Shown one piece after another: positions 17,217-27,065 of a stretch of DNA of 64,000 bases. The notes under the pieces are model-generated. The model ran no database searches. It had not been told where the DNA came from and saw nothing but the letters and a program-made list of their open reading frames with translations. The position numbers and the translations under genes were made by a program. Positions within the stretch are counted from its first letter, which is position 1. Each line of letters begins with the position of its first letter. Origin of the DNA: Chitinophagaceae bacterium IBVUCB1 (GTDB lineage Bacteria > Bacteroidota > Bacteroidia > Chitinophagales > Chitinophagaceae); assembly GCA_002127285.1 (NCBI GenBank), contig NFUW01000001.1:136057-200056 (forward strand), written 5' to 3'.

Positions 17217-17248
17217 CAAAGGTATAGTACCCTATCCAAAAAAACAAA
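17217..17248 (-). promoter_or_regulatory. Promoter of the OmpA-like gene
   Basis: TTTG (17248-17245), 20 nt, TACCTTTG (17224-17217) on the minus strand. The leader to the ATG at 17167 would be roughly 45 nt, compatible with a highly expressed outer-membrane protein. Confidence 0.7.
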
Positions 17249-17394
17249 GGACGTGGAAATAATTCTATTCCCTGACTATACGGATGCCTAATTTTAAGAC
17301 CCGACGTAAAAGTAGTAGTAATAATCAATAAGTTCAATGAATTTTGCTTTTTTTACGAACGCTTAACATGGTGTTCACCCGTTATTAACACAAT

Positions 17395-18357
17395 ATGGAG
17401 CTTGTAAGGCAGGTAATAGGGCAGGAATTAGACTTATTTGAGAAGAAATTTGCGGATAGCGTAAAAGGCTCAAACCCTTTACTAGACAGGATTATGCGCT
17501 TCATCATCAAACGAAAAGGGAAGCAGATGCGCCCTATGTTCGTTTTCCTGTCTGCTAAAATTGCCGGTACTATTCAAGACAAGACCTACAGGGCTGCTTC
17601 TTTGATAGAATTGCTGCATACGGCTACTCTCGTACACGACGATGTGGTAGATAATGCCATGCTACGCCGCAGTTTTTTTTCGATAAATGCCCTGTGGAAA
17701 AATAAGATTGCCGTGTTGGTAGGCGATTATTTATTGGCAAAAGGACTGCTTTTATCGCTGGAACATGATGATTATCAAATACTTAAGATAACATCTCGGG
17801 CTGTAAAGGAGATGAGCGAAGGTGAGCTGTTGCAGATGGAAAAGGCACGAAAACTGGATATAAAGGAAGATATATACTTTGAAATAATACGAGCTAAAAC
17901 CGCCTCACTCCTATCATCTGCATGTGCAGCAGGTGCCTATTCTGCATCAGACGACCTTGAAAAATCAGCATTTTTCAGGCTTTTTGGCGAAAAAGTAGGT
18001 ATAGCCTTCCAAATAAAGGACGACCTTTTTGACTATGGACAGGATAACGTAGGGAAACCTACGGGTATAGACATCAAAGAGAAAAAAATGACCTTGCCTA
18101 TTATATACACTCTCAATAATACGGACGAAGCCACCAAACGCAAAATCATCTACATTGTAAAAAATCAAAACACCGACCGCAAAAAAGTACAGGAAGTGAT
18201 TGAACTCGTACATCAAAGCGGCGGCATTGAATATGCACGCAATAAGATGAACGCATACAAACAAGAAGCATTAGATATGCTGCGTCAATACCCCCAAAGC
18301 CCTGCACGAGATGCTATGGAGTCGCTGGTTAATTATGCCATAGAAAGAAAGTACTGA
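17395..18357 (+). CDS. Long-chain polyprenyl diphosphate synthase
   Basis: 320 residues. Both Asp-rich motifs are present: LVHDDVVDNAMLRR (first, DDxxD) and FQIKDDLFDYGQDNVGKPTGID (second), together with GKQMRPMFVFLSA (isopentenyl-PP binding). This trans-prenyltransferase condenses IPP onto allylic diphosphates and probably makes the side chain of menaquinone. Chain length cannot be set from sequence alone. It sits 65 nt upstream of uvrA on the same strand and may be co-transcribed with it. Confidence 0.93.
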   Translation: MELVRQVIGQELDLFEKKFADSVKGSNPLLDRIMRFIIKRKGKQMRPMFVFLSAKIAGTIQDKTYRAASLIELLHTATLVHDDVVDNAMLRRSFFSINALWKNKIAVLVGDYLLAKGLLLSLEHDDYQILKITSRAVKEMSEGELLQMEKARKLDIKEDIYFEIIRAKTASLLSSACAAGAYSASDDLEKSAFFRLFGEKVGIAFQIKDDLFDYGQDNVGKPTGIDIKEKKMTLPIIYTLNNTDEATKRKIIYIVKNQNTDRKKVQEVIELVHQSGGIEYARNKMNAYKQEALDMLRQYPQSPARDAMESLVNYAIERKY

Positions 18358-18422
18358 GCATAGCCAACCGTTTCAGCAAGCCATTGTTTATATTGCACAC
18401 CTACCGCAAGGTAGCAGTATGT

Positions 18423-21281
18423 ATGGCAAAGACAAAAACAGTTTCCAAAACTAATCAGCATATAGAGGTTTTGGGCGCAAGGGTACACAATTTGAAAAAC
18501 ATTGATGTGCTCATCCCCAAAAATCAGTTAGTTGTTATTACAGGCATCAGTGGCAGTGGTAAATCTTCATTGGCTTTCGATACCATATTTGCAGAAGGGC
18601 AAAGACGCTATATGGAAAGCTTTGCAGCCTATGCACGGCAGTTTATGGGCGACCTTGACCGCCCTGATGTTGATAAAGTAAGCGGACTATCGCCTGTTAT
18701 ATCCATAGAGCAAAAAACCACCAATCGCAATCCACGCTCAACCGTTGGTACAGTTACAGAAGTGTACGATTTCATGCGCCTCTTATATGCGCGCGTTGCA
18801 GATGCCTATTCTTACAATACAGGTAAGAAAATGACAAAATTCAGCGAAGAAGAAATCGTAGCGCATGTAGAAGAACATTTTAAAGGCAGAAAGATTGTAT
18901 TGCTTGCCCCTATAGTGCGCGGGCGCAAAGGACATTATCGCGAATTGTTTGAGCAACTGCGCAAGCAAGGCTATGTAAAAGTGCGTGTAGACGGAGAGAT
19001 AGTAGAGATGAAAGAACGCATGCAACTCGACAGGTATAAAATACACGACATAGAGTTGGTAATAGACAGGCTGATAATACAAGACGACGCGCATGCACGA
19101 CTGGCTCAAAGCATACAAAAGAGCCTGCAAACAGGTAAAGACCTGATGTTTTTGCTTGATGCGGATAAGAACACCGTTACACAATACAGCAAACAACTGA
19201 TGTGTGCAGATACCGGCTTGTCGTACGAAGAACCATCGCCCAATACCTTTTCATTCAATTCTCCGTATGGTGCATGCCCCAAATGCAAAGGGCTGGGTAG
19301 TGTGTACCAAGTGAATATGAATGAGGTAATACCTGACAATACGAAAAGCATCAACGATGGTGGCATAGCTCCACTGGGTGGCGAGCGCGAGGCATGGACA
19401 TTCAACCAAGCTACCATCTTAGCAAAAAAACATAAAATACCCCTGAATACTGCCATCAAAGATATTCCTCAAAAACAACTGAATATTTTGCTTTATGGCA
19501 ATGAAGAGGGTATCATCACATACGAGCGGGAAGAAGCGGATGGCTATCACCATAAAGTAGCCGAAAATCAGTACGAAGGCATCATCAACATGCTGCTGCG
19601 ATGGTTTAACGAAACTACAAGCGAAGCCATACGCGATTGGGCAGAGGGCTACATGGAACTGAATACCTGCCCTGAATGTAATGGCACCAGACTAAAGAAA
19701 GAAAGCCTTTGGTTTAAGCTGGCAGATAAGAATATTGCAGACCTCTCGCAATCATCGTTGCAGGAATTAGCAACATGGTTTGCAACAGTTGAAAAAAAGC
19801 TAAGCAATAAGCAACAGGTAATAGCCAAAGACATACTGAAAGAAATACGCGACAGGCTACACTTTTTGCTCGATGTGGGTTTACACTATCTGACACTTAA
19901 CCGCCCTACCCGCACACTTAGTGGTGGAGAAAGCCAACGCATTAGGCTGGCTACACAAATAGGCTCGCAACTTACTGGTATTACATACATACTGGATGAG
20001 CCAAGTATCGGCCTGCATCAGCGCGACAATCAAAAATTAATATCCGCTCTCAAAAACCTGCGAGATGGCGGCAATAGTGTACTGGTAGTAGAACATGACA
20101 AAGACATCATGCTGGCTGCAGATTACCTGATAGACATTGGCCCTGCTGCAGGCAAGCATGGCGGACGTATCGTAACACAAGGTACACCAGCACAAATCCT
20201 GAAAGGAAATACAACTACAGCTGGTTATCTGAACCATCAATTAAACATTGAAGTACCCAAAGAAAGGCGCAAGGGCAATGGCAAAAAAATTGTAGTGAAA
20301 GGCGCAACGGGTAACAACCTGAAAAACGTAAGTATAGAAATGCCGCTTGGCAGTTTTATCTGCGTTAGTGGTGTGTCAGGTAGCGGCAAGAGTACGCTCA
20401 TCAACGAAACGCTCTACCCTATCCTTGCCAGGCATTGTTACCACAACTTCAAACAGATGCCCATGCCTTATAAAAAGGCAGACGGCATAGAGCATATTGA
20501 CAAAGTAATAGAAATAGACCAAAGTCCTATCGGGCGCACACCGCGCAGCAACCCTGCTACCTATTGCGGTTTCTTCAACGAAGTACGCCAGCTATTTGCC
20601 CAGATACCCGAAGCTAAAATAAGGGGCTATAATGCTGGCAGGTTTTCTTTCAACGTTAAAGGCGGACGATGCGAAGAATGTCAGGGTGGCGGTATGCGTG
20701 TAATAGAAATGAACTTTCTGCCTGATGTATATGTACCATGCGAAAAATGTAATGGCAGACGTTACAATCGCGAAACACTGGAGATACGTTACAAAGGAAA
20801 ATCTATTGCCGACGTGCTGGATATGACGGTTGACGAAGCGGTTGATTTTTTTGTAAACGTCAACTACCTGCACCGAAAAATAAAAACATTGCAAGATGTG
20901 GGCTTAGGGTATGTAACATTGGGGCAAAGCGCCGTAACCCTGAGTGGTGGCGAAGCGCAACGTGTAAAACTGGCAACTGAATTATCTAAACGTGATACAG
21001 GACAAACCATCTACATACTGGATGAGCCGACAACGGGGCTGCATTTTGAAGACATCAAGCACCTGTTAGCCGTACTCAACAGGCTTGTTGACAGAGGCAA
21101 TACCGTGTTGGTAATTGAGCACAATCTGGATGTAATAAAAGTAGCCGACTATGTGATAGATATGGGGCCGGAAGGTGGTAGTGGTGGTGGGCAATTAGTA
21201 GGCTGCGGCACACCCGAGGCTATTGCAAAAATAAAAGAAAGTCATACAGGCAAATACTTGAAAGAAGAACTGAAATACTAA
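18423..21281 (+). CDS. uvrA: Excinuclease ABC subunit A
   Basis: 952 residues from ATG 18423 (MAKTKTVSK); a second ATG 39 nt upstream would add 13 unlikely residues. DNA damage-recognition ATPase of nucleotide excision repair. It contains two ABC modules: Walker A GISGSGKSSLAF and GVSGSGKSTLIN; signatures LSGGESQRIRLATQIGS and LSGGEAQRVKLATELSK; Walker B YILDEPSIGLHQRD and YILDEPTTGLHFED. The zinc-finger Cys pairs (CPKCKG, CPECNG; CEECQGGG, CEKCNGRR) are intact. Length and architecture are normal. Its stop codon lies in the stem of the following hairpin. Confidence 0.98.
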   Translation: MAKTKTVSKTNQHIEVLGARVHNLKNIDVLIPKNQLVVITGISGSGKSSLAFDTIFAEGQRRYMESFAAYARQFMGDLDRPDVDKVSGLSPVISIEQKTTNRNPRSTVGTVTEVYDFMRLLYARVADAYSYNTGKKMTKFSEEEIVAHVEEHFKGRKIVLLAPIVRGRKGHYRELFEQLRKQGYVKVRVDGEIVEMKERMQLDRYKIHDIELVIDRLIIQDDAHARLAQSIQKSLQTGKDLMFLLDADKNTVTQYSKQLMCADTGLSYEEPSPNTFSFNSPYGACPKCKGLGSVYQVNMNEVIPDNTKSINDGGIAPLGGEREAWTFNQATILAKKHKIPLNTAIKDIPQKQLNILLYGNEEGIITYEREEADGYHHKVAENQYEGIINMLLRWFNETTSEAIRDWAEGYMELNTCPECNGTRLKKESLWFKLADKNIADLSQSSLQELATWFATVEKKLSNKQQVIAKDILKEIRDRLHFLLDVGLHYLTLNRPTRTLSGGESQRIRLATQIGSQLTGITYILDEPSIGLHQRDNQKLISALKNLRDGGNSVLVVEHDKDIMLAADYLIDIGPAAGKHGGRIVTQGTPAQILKGNTTTAGYLNHQLNIEVPKERRKGNGKKIVVKGATGNNLKNVSIEMPLGSFICVSGVSGSGKSTLINETLYPILARHCYHNFKQMPMPYKKADGIEHIDKVIEIDQSPIGRTPRSNPATYCGFFNEVRQLFAQIPEAKIRGYNAGRFSFNVKGGRCEECQGGGMRVIEMNFLPDVYVPCEKCNGRRYNRETLEIRYKGKSIADVLDMTVDEAVDFFVNVNYLHRKIKTLQDVGLGYVTLGQSAVTLSGGEAQRVKLATELSKRDTGQTIYILDEPTTGLHFEDIKHLLAVLNRLVDRGNTVLVIEHNLDVIKVADYVIDMGPEGGSGGGQLVGCGTPEAIAKIKESHTGKYLKEELKY

Positions 21282-21304
21282 AGGCTGCGAATGCAGCCTT
21301 TAGT
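21277..21304. terminator. Hairpin at the end of uvrA
   Basis: actaaaggctgc / gcagcctttagt, 12-bp perfect stem with gaat loop; the uvrA TAA is inside the left arm. No strong T-run follows on either strand, so termination efficiency is uncertain. It separates converging genes. Confidence 0.55.
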
Positions 21305-21326
21305 ATTAGAATGTATTTACAAACGC

Positions 21327-23546
21327 CTACTCAACTACAAACTTCCTTACCATAGTTTCATTAGTAGCCATATCTATTAATTGCAGAGAATAAACACCCG
21401 CTGCCCATGTAGCTACATTTACACTTGCATTTTGATGAATACTACCTGTCCATACTTGCTGTCCTAGTGTGTTGGTAACAGATGCCTTGTATTGCTTATT
21501 AGTTTTCAATTCTATTTGTAATACATCTTTTGCAGGAACGGGATAGATGCTTACCTGTTCATCAACACTTACATTACCCACAGATGCAGACCAAGGGAAG
21601 ATGGAAAAATTTTCATTACTAATATCGAAGAACACATTACCCGCACCTTTCACTTTTACCCTGCATCCTTTAGAATAAATATTGTTGGGCACTGTTATCG
21701 TTTCGCTACCATCGTTGGGTGTGTTAATTGCCAATGTATATGGGTATGTATAGCCACCATCTATAGATAAAAATATATCAACATTAGCTGCGCTCACAGG
21801 AGCGTTTGTGGTATTGGCAACATTCCAATTTACTGTTTGCGTACTGCCGCATTGCCAATAATCTGTAATGGCGTTGGGCGCATTCACTACAAACGGACCC
21901 GAACTGTTTGTTACATTCAACAATACTTTATCATCAGACATATTGATAGTACCAAATCCGCTTTTTATATCCCTAACTGTTAATTTGAATTCTAATATCC
22001 TAGTTGTTTCAGGCAGTTTTTCTCCTAAATAATTAGTAACGTTTACCAATAGTTTTTCGAGTGTTGGGAATACCCGTGTTCTTGAAAAGCTTGGATTGAA
22101 AGAACGGAATATAGGACCCGAACCAACCGTATTGGCAAATGAAGAACCAAAGCTACCCAAGTCCCATTGTTCCCAACAATATGTAAGGGCATCATGGTCA
22201 GAATCATTCGCTTCGGGGGCTATCAATTCAAACGGAGTAAGGTGTGGTATCTCATACGTTTGCTGAATAGACGCTACTGATGGCGGTGTATTGTTAGCAG
22301 GCGTTGTATTGCCGCAAAATGCACCGTTACCTGCCAGAAAATCCGTAATCTGGTCGAGGCTTTTGTAATGAAAATAGGCATCGCTATGCGGCTGCAAATT
22401 GTCTTGCGTACCACATATGCCTGCATACCCCATGATGCTGGAACCGCTGCCCGGCTCGTGAGAACTTGAAACATCACCATTACCACTGCAAGAACCGGTA
22501 TTGGCATTAAACGTATGCGTAGCACCTAACTGATGCCCTATTTCATGCGCTACAAAATCTATATCAAATGACGCGCCAACAGGATTGGGCTGTCCTGAAA
22601 CACCTTTTGCCTTGTTTCCACCATCGCACACACTTGCAAGTTGCGCTATGGCATTACCTACTGTAATGATAATATGCCCGATGTCATAATTAGACGTACC
22701 GATTACAGCATCCAGATTTATTTGGTTAGTTCCAAAATCCGCGCCGCTATTGGCATAAGGGTCTGTAGAACCATCTAAATAAATTACGTCGTCGTTATTC
22801 CCTATCAGGCTGAGGCTAACACCTATCTCCCTTTCGTAAATGCCATTTATTCTGTTCACCGTTGTAGTAATTGCACTTAAGGATATGGCTTTTGAAGGCG
22901 TAGCAGTACCCGCAACTTTTACAGAATATTGCCCTGTACATGCCATAGCCAGCCTGTATGTACGGCGCACTGTTCCATGCGTTTTATATTGCACTACGGG
23001 TGGCTCTGTTTGTATGTTTATAGCCTGATGATTTGTAAGATTAGATTCTTCGTCATTATTACTACACACCCTGATGCCTTCTTCAACAGCAAGGTCTTTT
23101 TTGTAATAACATACATAATACCCTGTTGAAGGATTGCTGTACGGGTCTATTATGTAGGTATTGCTGCCATCAAACACCATGGCATGAAAACCCATATAGG
23201 TATAATCTATCTTGGCAGTAATGGCTTTGTTGTGCAAAGCAACGCCTGTAAATGTTTTTATCTCAGGGTATTTTGCTGCTAATGCAGGCTCCATACAAGG
23301 CGTTTCTTCCATTCTGAAAGCTATCATCTTACCGTCTGGCGACGGGAACTGCAATACCGCACCTTGCGGCAGATGGAAAAGTGTATTTTTCAATTGCGCC
23401 TCTTGCAGGCTGAATAACAAACACTTGGTGGGGGTAATGGATTGCGCTATGCTCGTTGGCGCTTTGTCTATTCTTTGCCATTGGCTTAGGTTTGCCTTAG
23501 CAAATACAGGTGTAGCTAATAATAGTATAGCAAGGTATTTTCTCAT
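21327..23546 (-). CDS. T9SS-secreted reprolysin-like zinc metalloprotease
   Basis: 739 residues from ATG 23546 (MRKYLAILLLA). Signal peptide, then a propeptide-like region of about 190 residues, then a metzincin catalytic domain. The zinc motif is HEIGHQLGATHTF (HExxHxxGxxH, near residue 332), followed by a Met-turn-like SIMGYAGICG. A beta-sandwich region follows (VNAPNAITDYWQCGSTQTVNWNV and later), then a C-terminal sorting domain with IYPVPAKDVLQIEL and the ending ETMVRKFVVE, typical of T9SS type A cargo. Predicted to be exported to the cell surface or medium and to degrade proteins. Convergent with uvrA. Confidence 0.92.
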   Translation of the reverse strand: MRKYLAILLLATPVFAKANLSQWQRIDKAPTSIAQSITPTKCLLFSLQEAQLKNTLFHLPQGAVLQFPSPDGKMIAFRMEETPCMEPALAAKYPEIKTFTGVALHNKAITAKIDYTYMGFHAMVFDGSNTYIIDPYSNPSTGYYVCYYKKDLAVEEGIRVCSNNDEESNLTNHQAINIQTEPPVVQYKTHGTVRRTYRLAMACTGQYSVKVAGTATPSKAISLSAITTTVNRINGIYEREIGVSLSLIGNNDDVIYLDGSTDPYANSGADFGTNQINLDAVIGTSNYDIGHIIITVGNAIAQLASVCDGGNKAKGVSGQPNPVGASFDIDFVAHEIGHQLGATHTFNANTGSCSGNGDVSSSHEPGSGSSIMGYAGICGTQDNLQPHSDAYFHYKSLDQITDFLAGNGAFCGNTTPANNTPPSVASIQQTYEIPHLTPFELIAPEANDSDHDALTYCWEQWDLGSFGSSFANTVGSGPIFRSFNPSFSRTRVFPTLEKLLVNVTNYLGEKLPETTRILEFKLTVRDIKSGFGTINMSDDKVLLNVTNSSGPFVVNAPNAITDYWQCGSTQTVNWNVANTTNAPVSAANVDIFLSIDGGYTYPYTLAINTPNDGSETITVPNNIYSKGCRVKVKGAGNVFFDISNENFSIFPWSASVGNVSVDEQVSIYPVPAKDVLQIELKTNKQYKASVTNTLGQQVWTGSIHQNASVNVATWAAGVYSLQLIDMATNETMVRKFVVE

Positions 23547-23637
23547 AATTCTGTAATTAGGGCTTATTGCCTGTATGTAAAATAACAAAACAAGTGCCTG
23601 ATTTTGTAATGCTTATGTCTTATTTATGACATTTTAA

Positions 23638-25767
23638 CTAACGGCTAATCTTCCGTACGCCTAAACGAAGCGAATTAATAATCAGCACCACATCACTCAA
23701 TGCCATGATACCTGCGCCGTATGTAGGCTTCAACATACCTGCTGCTGCAACGGGTATGGCAATGATGTTGTACAGAAATGCCCAGAATAAGTTTTGCTTA
23801 ATGGTTTGTGATGTATAGACACCCAAACGAATAGCTTTGGGTAGTGTTGATAATTGATTGTTTGACAGTATGACGTTAGCAGATTGTATCGCTATCTGTG
23901 TAGATTCACTTAGCGATATGCCAACTGTAGCCCTTGCCAATGCAGGCGCATCATTAATACCATCGCCCACCATAGCGGTTGGGGCTGCTTGCAGCAGTTC
24001 ATCCAGTTTGGTATTTTTCATTTCGGGGCTATGCTCTGCATATACCTCATCCATGCCCAATTGGGTAGCTATATGCTTGCATTTATCTTTCTTATCGCCA
24101 CTCAGCAAGATGGTTTTAAAACCCATTGTTTTCAATTCGGCTATCGTCGCTGCGGCATCCGTGCGTAGCGTATCCGCTATTTTTAAAGCACCTGCATATA
24201 TATTGTTTTTGTACAGGTACAAATCATATCCGCCATTTTCGTTCTTGCTATGCAGCCATCTTTCAGAACCAAGTTGCCAAATATTTCCTTCCCCATCTTT
24301 GGCTTCCATGCCTTTGCCCTTCACTTCTTTCACATCCTCAAATTGCATTTGCCCCACGCCCTTCCATTGTGTGCTGATGGATTTTGCAATGGGGTGCGAA
24401 GAATGATTTTCTATTGATGCTATGATGGATTTGAAACTATCTTCATTCAGCAGATTATTGTCATATACAAATTCACTTACTTCCAGCTTGCCTGTTGTCA
24501 GCGTACCTGTTTTATCAAACACTATTTGCCTGATAGTTTTCATACGCTCCAGCGTATCACCACCCTTTATCAGCATACCGTTGCGCGCTGCACGCCCCAA
24601 CCCAACGGCTACTGCAGCAGGTGTAGCCAAGCCCATAGCGCATGGACAAGAAATAACCATAACGGCTATAGCCCGCATCATGGCTTCGGCAAAGCTATGC
24701 TCCAGCACAAAGTAGTTTACCAGTATCGTCAGCAAAGCAATACCTGCAACAACAGGCACAAAAACAGCACTGATTTTATCAGCCAGTTTTTGCAATGGAG
24801 GTTTTACACCCTGCGCCTCTCTCACCATCCGTATAATGCTTGATAGTACAGAGGTATTGCCAACAGTCGTAGCCCGTAGTTTTATGTTGCCATCTACCAC
24901 CAGTGTACCACCCACTACGGCATCGCCTGTTAGTTTATGCACAGGCACACTCTCACCCGTTATCATGTGTTCATCCACCTGCGCATCGCCATATATTATC
25001 TCACCATCTACGGGTATGCTGTCGCCGTGGTTTACAAGCACTACATCACCTGCTTTTACATATTTGCTCTCTGCATCCAGTATGGTTTCTTTACCCATAC
25101 TGTCTGTCATTACTATCCTCGCCTGTTGTGGTTGCAGTTTCACCAGCGCATCTATGGCTACGGTGGTAGATTTTACCGTTCTATGTTCCAACCAGTTACC
25201 AAACATCACCAATGTGATGATAGATGCTGTTGTTTCAAAAAACAGGTAATCATGTGCGCTGGCAGTATATGCCAGTAGGCCAATCAGCGAATAGATATAG
25301 GCTGCAGATGCGCCAAGCACTATCAACACATCCATATTGGGCAGCCCATGTTTCAGTGAGCGTACTGCACTTCTGCCAAACACCCACAACCCTATTGCAT
25401 ATACGGGGGTAGATAATACCAACTGTACCCAAGGATTGTGCAACCAATGCCAGCTTACAAACATGTGCATCAGCAAGGGCAATGTAAATACGGCACAAAT
25501 AATCAGGTATAGCGTTGTGTTATCATAGCTTTCATTATGTGCGGATGCTGCTCCGTCCTCATCGCGCACCACTTTATAACCCATGCTATCTATGGTATCA
25601 TAAATCACATTCACATCGTCTGCATCAGGCAAGCTGAAGCTCACTTCTCCGGATGCGGCGTTGGCTGCAATATTGGTCGCACCTTTTTTCTCCAATAGTT
25701 TAGAAATAGTAAGTGCGCAGTTGCCGCACGTCATCCCTTCTACAACCGTTGCATGTGTTTTTTGCAT
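23638..25767 (-). CDS. Heavy-metal P1B-type ATPase, copper-type (CopA-like)
   Basis: 709 residues from ATG 25767; the TTG at 25776 is a weaker alternative. The N-terminal HMA domain has the metal motif GMTCGNC. It is followed by paired membrane helices, the actuator motif TGES, the CPC ion-binding motif (SCPCAMGLATPAAVAVG), the phosphorylation site DKTGTLT, HPIAKS and the hinge GDGINDAPAL. The CPC plus a single N-terminal CxxC points to Cu(I)/Ag(I) export across the inner membrane. One HMA domain, normal length. Divergent from tsaE with only about 45 nt between starts, so the regulatory regions overlap. A copper role fits the MbnP/MbnH genes elsewhere in the window. Confidence 0.94.
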   Translation of the reverse strand: MQKTHATVVEGMTCGNCALTISKLLEKKGATNIAANAASGEVSFSLPDADDVNVIYDTIDSMGYKVVRDEDGAASAHNESYDNTTLYLIICAVFTLPLLMHMFVSWHWLHNPWVQLVLSTPVYAIGLWVFGRSAVRSLKHGLPNMDVLIVLGASAAYIYSLIGLLAYTASAHDYLFFETTASIITLVMFGNWLEHRTVKSTTVAIDALVKLQPQQARIVMTDSMGKETILDAESKYVKAGDVVLVNHGDSIPVDGEIIYGDAQVDEHMITGESVPVHKLTGDAVVGGTLVVDGNIKLRATTVGNTSVLSSIIRMVREAQGVKPPLQKLADKISAVFVPVVAGIALLTILVNYFVLEHSFAEAMMRAIAVMVISCPCAMGLATPAAVAVGLGRAARNGMLIKGGDTLERMKTIRQIVFDKTGTLTTGKLEVSEFVYDNNLLNEDSFKSIIASIENHSSHPIAKSISTQWKGVGQMQFEDVKEVKGKGMEAKDGEGNIWQLGSERWLHSKNENGGYDLYLYKNNIYAGALKIADTLRTDAAATIAELKTMGFKTILLSGDKKDKCKHIATQLGMDEVYAEHSPEMKNTKLDELLQAAPTAMVGDGINDAPALARATVGISLSESTQIAIQSANVILSNNQLSTLPKAIRLGVYTSQTIKQNLFWAFLYNIIAIPVAAAGMLKPTYGAGIMALSDVVLIINSLRLGVRKISR

Positions 25768-25796
25768 CTTATTCAATGCGAACCGATGTTTGACAG

Positions 25797-25804
25797 TATC
25801 TTTG
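25797..25804 (+). promoter_or_regulatory. -7 box directly upstream of tsaE
   Basis: TATCTTTG ends 8 nt before the ATG at 25813, so the transcript would have almost no 5' leader. It rules out the two upstream ATGs (25753 region and 25786) as starts. Confidence 0.6.
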
Positions 25805-25812
25805 CAGCCACT

Positions 25813-26262
25813 ATGGCATCAGCTCCACTACTGCAAATTTCTTATTCTTTGGCCACAATAGAAAATGCCGCACATCAGTTGTGGCAATCCGCACATCAAT
25901 ATAACGTATGGGCATTTAGCGGAGAGATGGGTGCGGGCAAAACCACTTTCATTCATGCTTTGTGCAATGTATTGGGTGTAACCGATGCCGTCAGCAGCCC
26001 TACATTCGCGCTCATCAACGAATATCATTTTCTGCAAGATGGAAAGGACCGCACCATTTACCACATGGATTGGTATCGCCTGCGCGATGCCGAAGAAGCC
26101 ATCAACGCGGGCATGGAAGATTGTGTGTTGCAAAAAAATAATTATTCCTTAATAGAGTGGCCTGAAAAAGCCCCCGAACTACTGCCGCACCCGCATATAT
26201 GGATTAGCATTGAGGCTAAAGATGCTACCAACCGCAGCATGACTGTTGTTGTAAATGAATGA
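25813..26262 (+). CDS. tsaE: tRNA t6A37 biosynthesis ATPase TsaE
   Basis: 149 residues from ATG 25813, chosen because a -7 box (25797-25804) sits just before it. P-loop GEMGAGKTTFIHAL, then SSPTFALINEY, IYHMDWYRL and IEWPEKAPELLP are the conserved TsaE/YjeE blocks. Partner of TsaB/TsaD in forming N6-threonylcarbamoyladenosine on ANN-decoding tRNAs; cytoplasmic and essential in most bacteria. Family length normal. Confidence 0.96.
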   Translation: MASAPLLQISYSLATIENAAHQLWQSAHQYNVWAFSGEMGAGKTTFIHALCNVLGVTDAVSSPTFALINEYHFLQDGKDRTIYHMDWYRLRDAEEAINAGMEDCVLQKNNYSLIEWPEKAPELLPHPHIWISIEAKDATNRSMTVVVNE

Positions 26263-26342
26263 TAAACCCCACTGTCGAATTTTAGAATTGCATTATGATT
26301 TTTATCAGTAAGCGTTCGGTATAAGTTTTTTATCTTACAGCC

Positions 26343-27050
26343 ATGCATATACTCGATGCCGTTATTAAAGGGTTATTGCTGGGGCTTTTTATGGCCATAT
26401 CCGTAGGCCCTACTTTATTTGCCGTTTTGCGCTATAGCCTCAACCATAGCTACAGGGCAGGTATTGCATTTATAGCGGGCGTATCCCTTAGCGATATACT
26501 GTATGTAACCGTAGCCAATGTAGCCGCCGAATGGCTGGAACTGCTGCACGAATACGAAAAATACATAGCCTATGGCGGCGCTATCATATTAATAGCCGCA
26601 GGGCTGGCGGGGCTCATACGCAAGTACAGGCCCATACGCCCCAATGCCAAAACGGTTACCATCAGTGGCGGGCATTATTTCCGCATTTTCAGCAGTGGTT
26701 TTTTGATTAACACCATCAATCCCGGTGTTATCATTATATGGCTGGGGGCTGTTACGGCTACTGCCAATACCAGCAGCCTGTACAGAATCATGCTTTTCGG
26801 CACTTGTTTGGGCTTGATATTAACAGTAGATGTATGCAAAGTGTTTCTGGCAGATGCCATTCGCCGAAAGCTGACACTGCGCAGGGTGATGTACCTGCAA
26901 AAAATATCTGCCGGCTGCATCCTTTCCATAGGTATTGCTTTGCTGCTCAGTACGGCTCTCAATATCCACTTCAAACAGCCTGAAATAAAGCAGCCGCAGG
27001 CTTATCAGCATTTTCAATCTGCATATACTACAAACTTCGGCAAAGCTTAG
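26343..27050 (+). CDS. LysE/RhtB-family exporter
   Basis: 235 residues. Opening LDAVIKGLLLGLFMAISVGPTLFAVLRYSLNHSYRAGIAFIAGVSLSDILYV is the LysE-family signature (GxxxxxxxGP near helix 1). About six hydrophobic segments follow up to residue 205, then a Gln-rich polar tail. Usually exports amino acids or related metabolites across the inner membrane; substrate unknown. It lies 15 nt upstream of purF, which has its own -7 box. Confidence 0.85.
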   Translation: MHILDAVIKGLLLGLFMAISVGPTLFAVLRYSLNHSYRAGIAFIAGVSLSDILYVTVANVAAEWLELLHEYEKYIAYGGAIILIAAGLAGLIRKYRPIRPNAKTVTISGGHYFRIFSSGFLINTINPGVIIIWLGAVTATANTSSLYRIMLFGTCLGLILTVDVCKVFLADAIRRKLTLRRVMYLQKISAGCILSIGIALLLSTALNIHFKQPEIKQPQAYQHFQSAYTTNFGKA

Positions 27051-27058
27051 TATCTTTG
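27051..27058 (+). promoter_or_regulatory. -7 box directly upstream of purF
   Basis: TATCTTTG ends 7 nt before the purF ATG (27066) and overlaps the end of the LysE-family gene. Predicts a leaderless or near-leaderless transcript. Confidence 0.55.
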
Positions 27059-27065
27059 CCGCCTC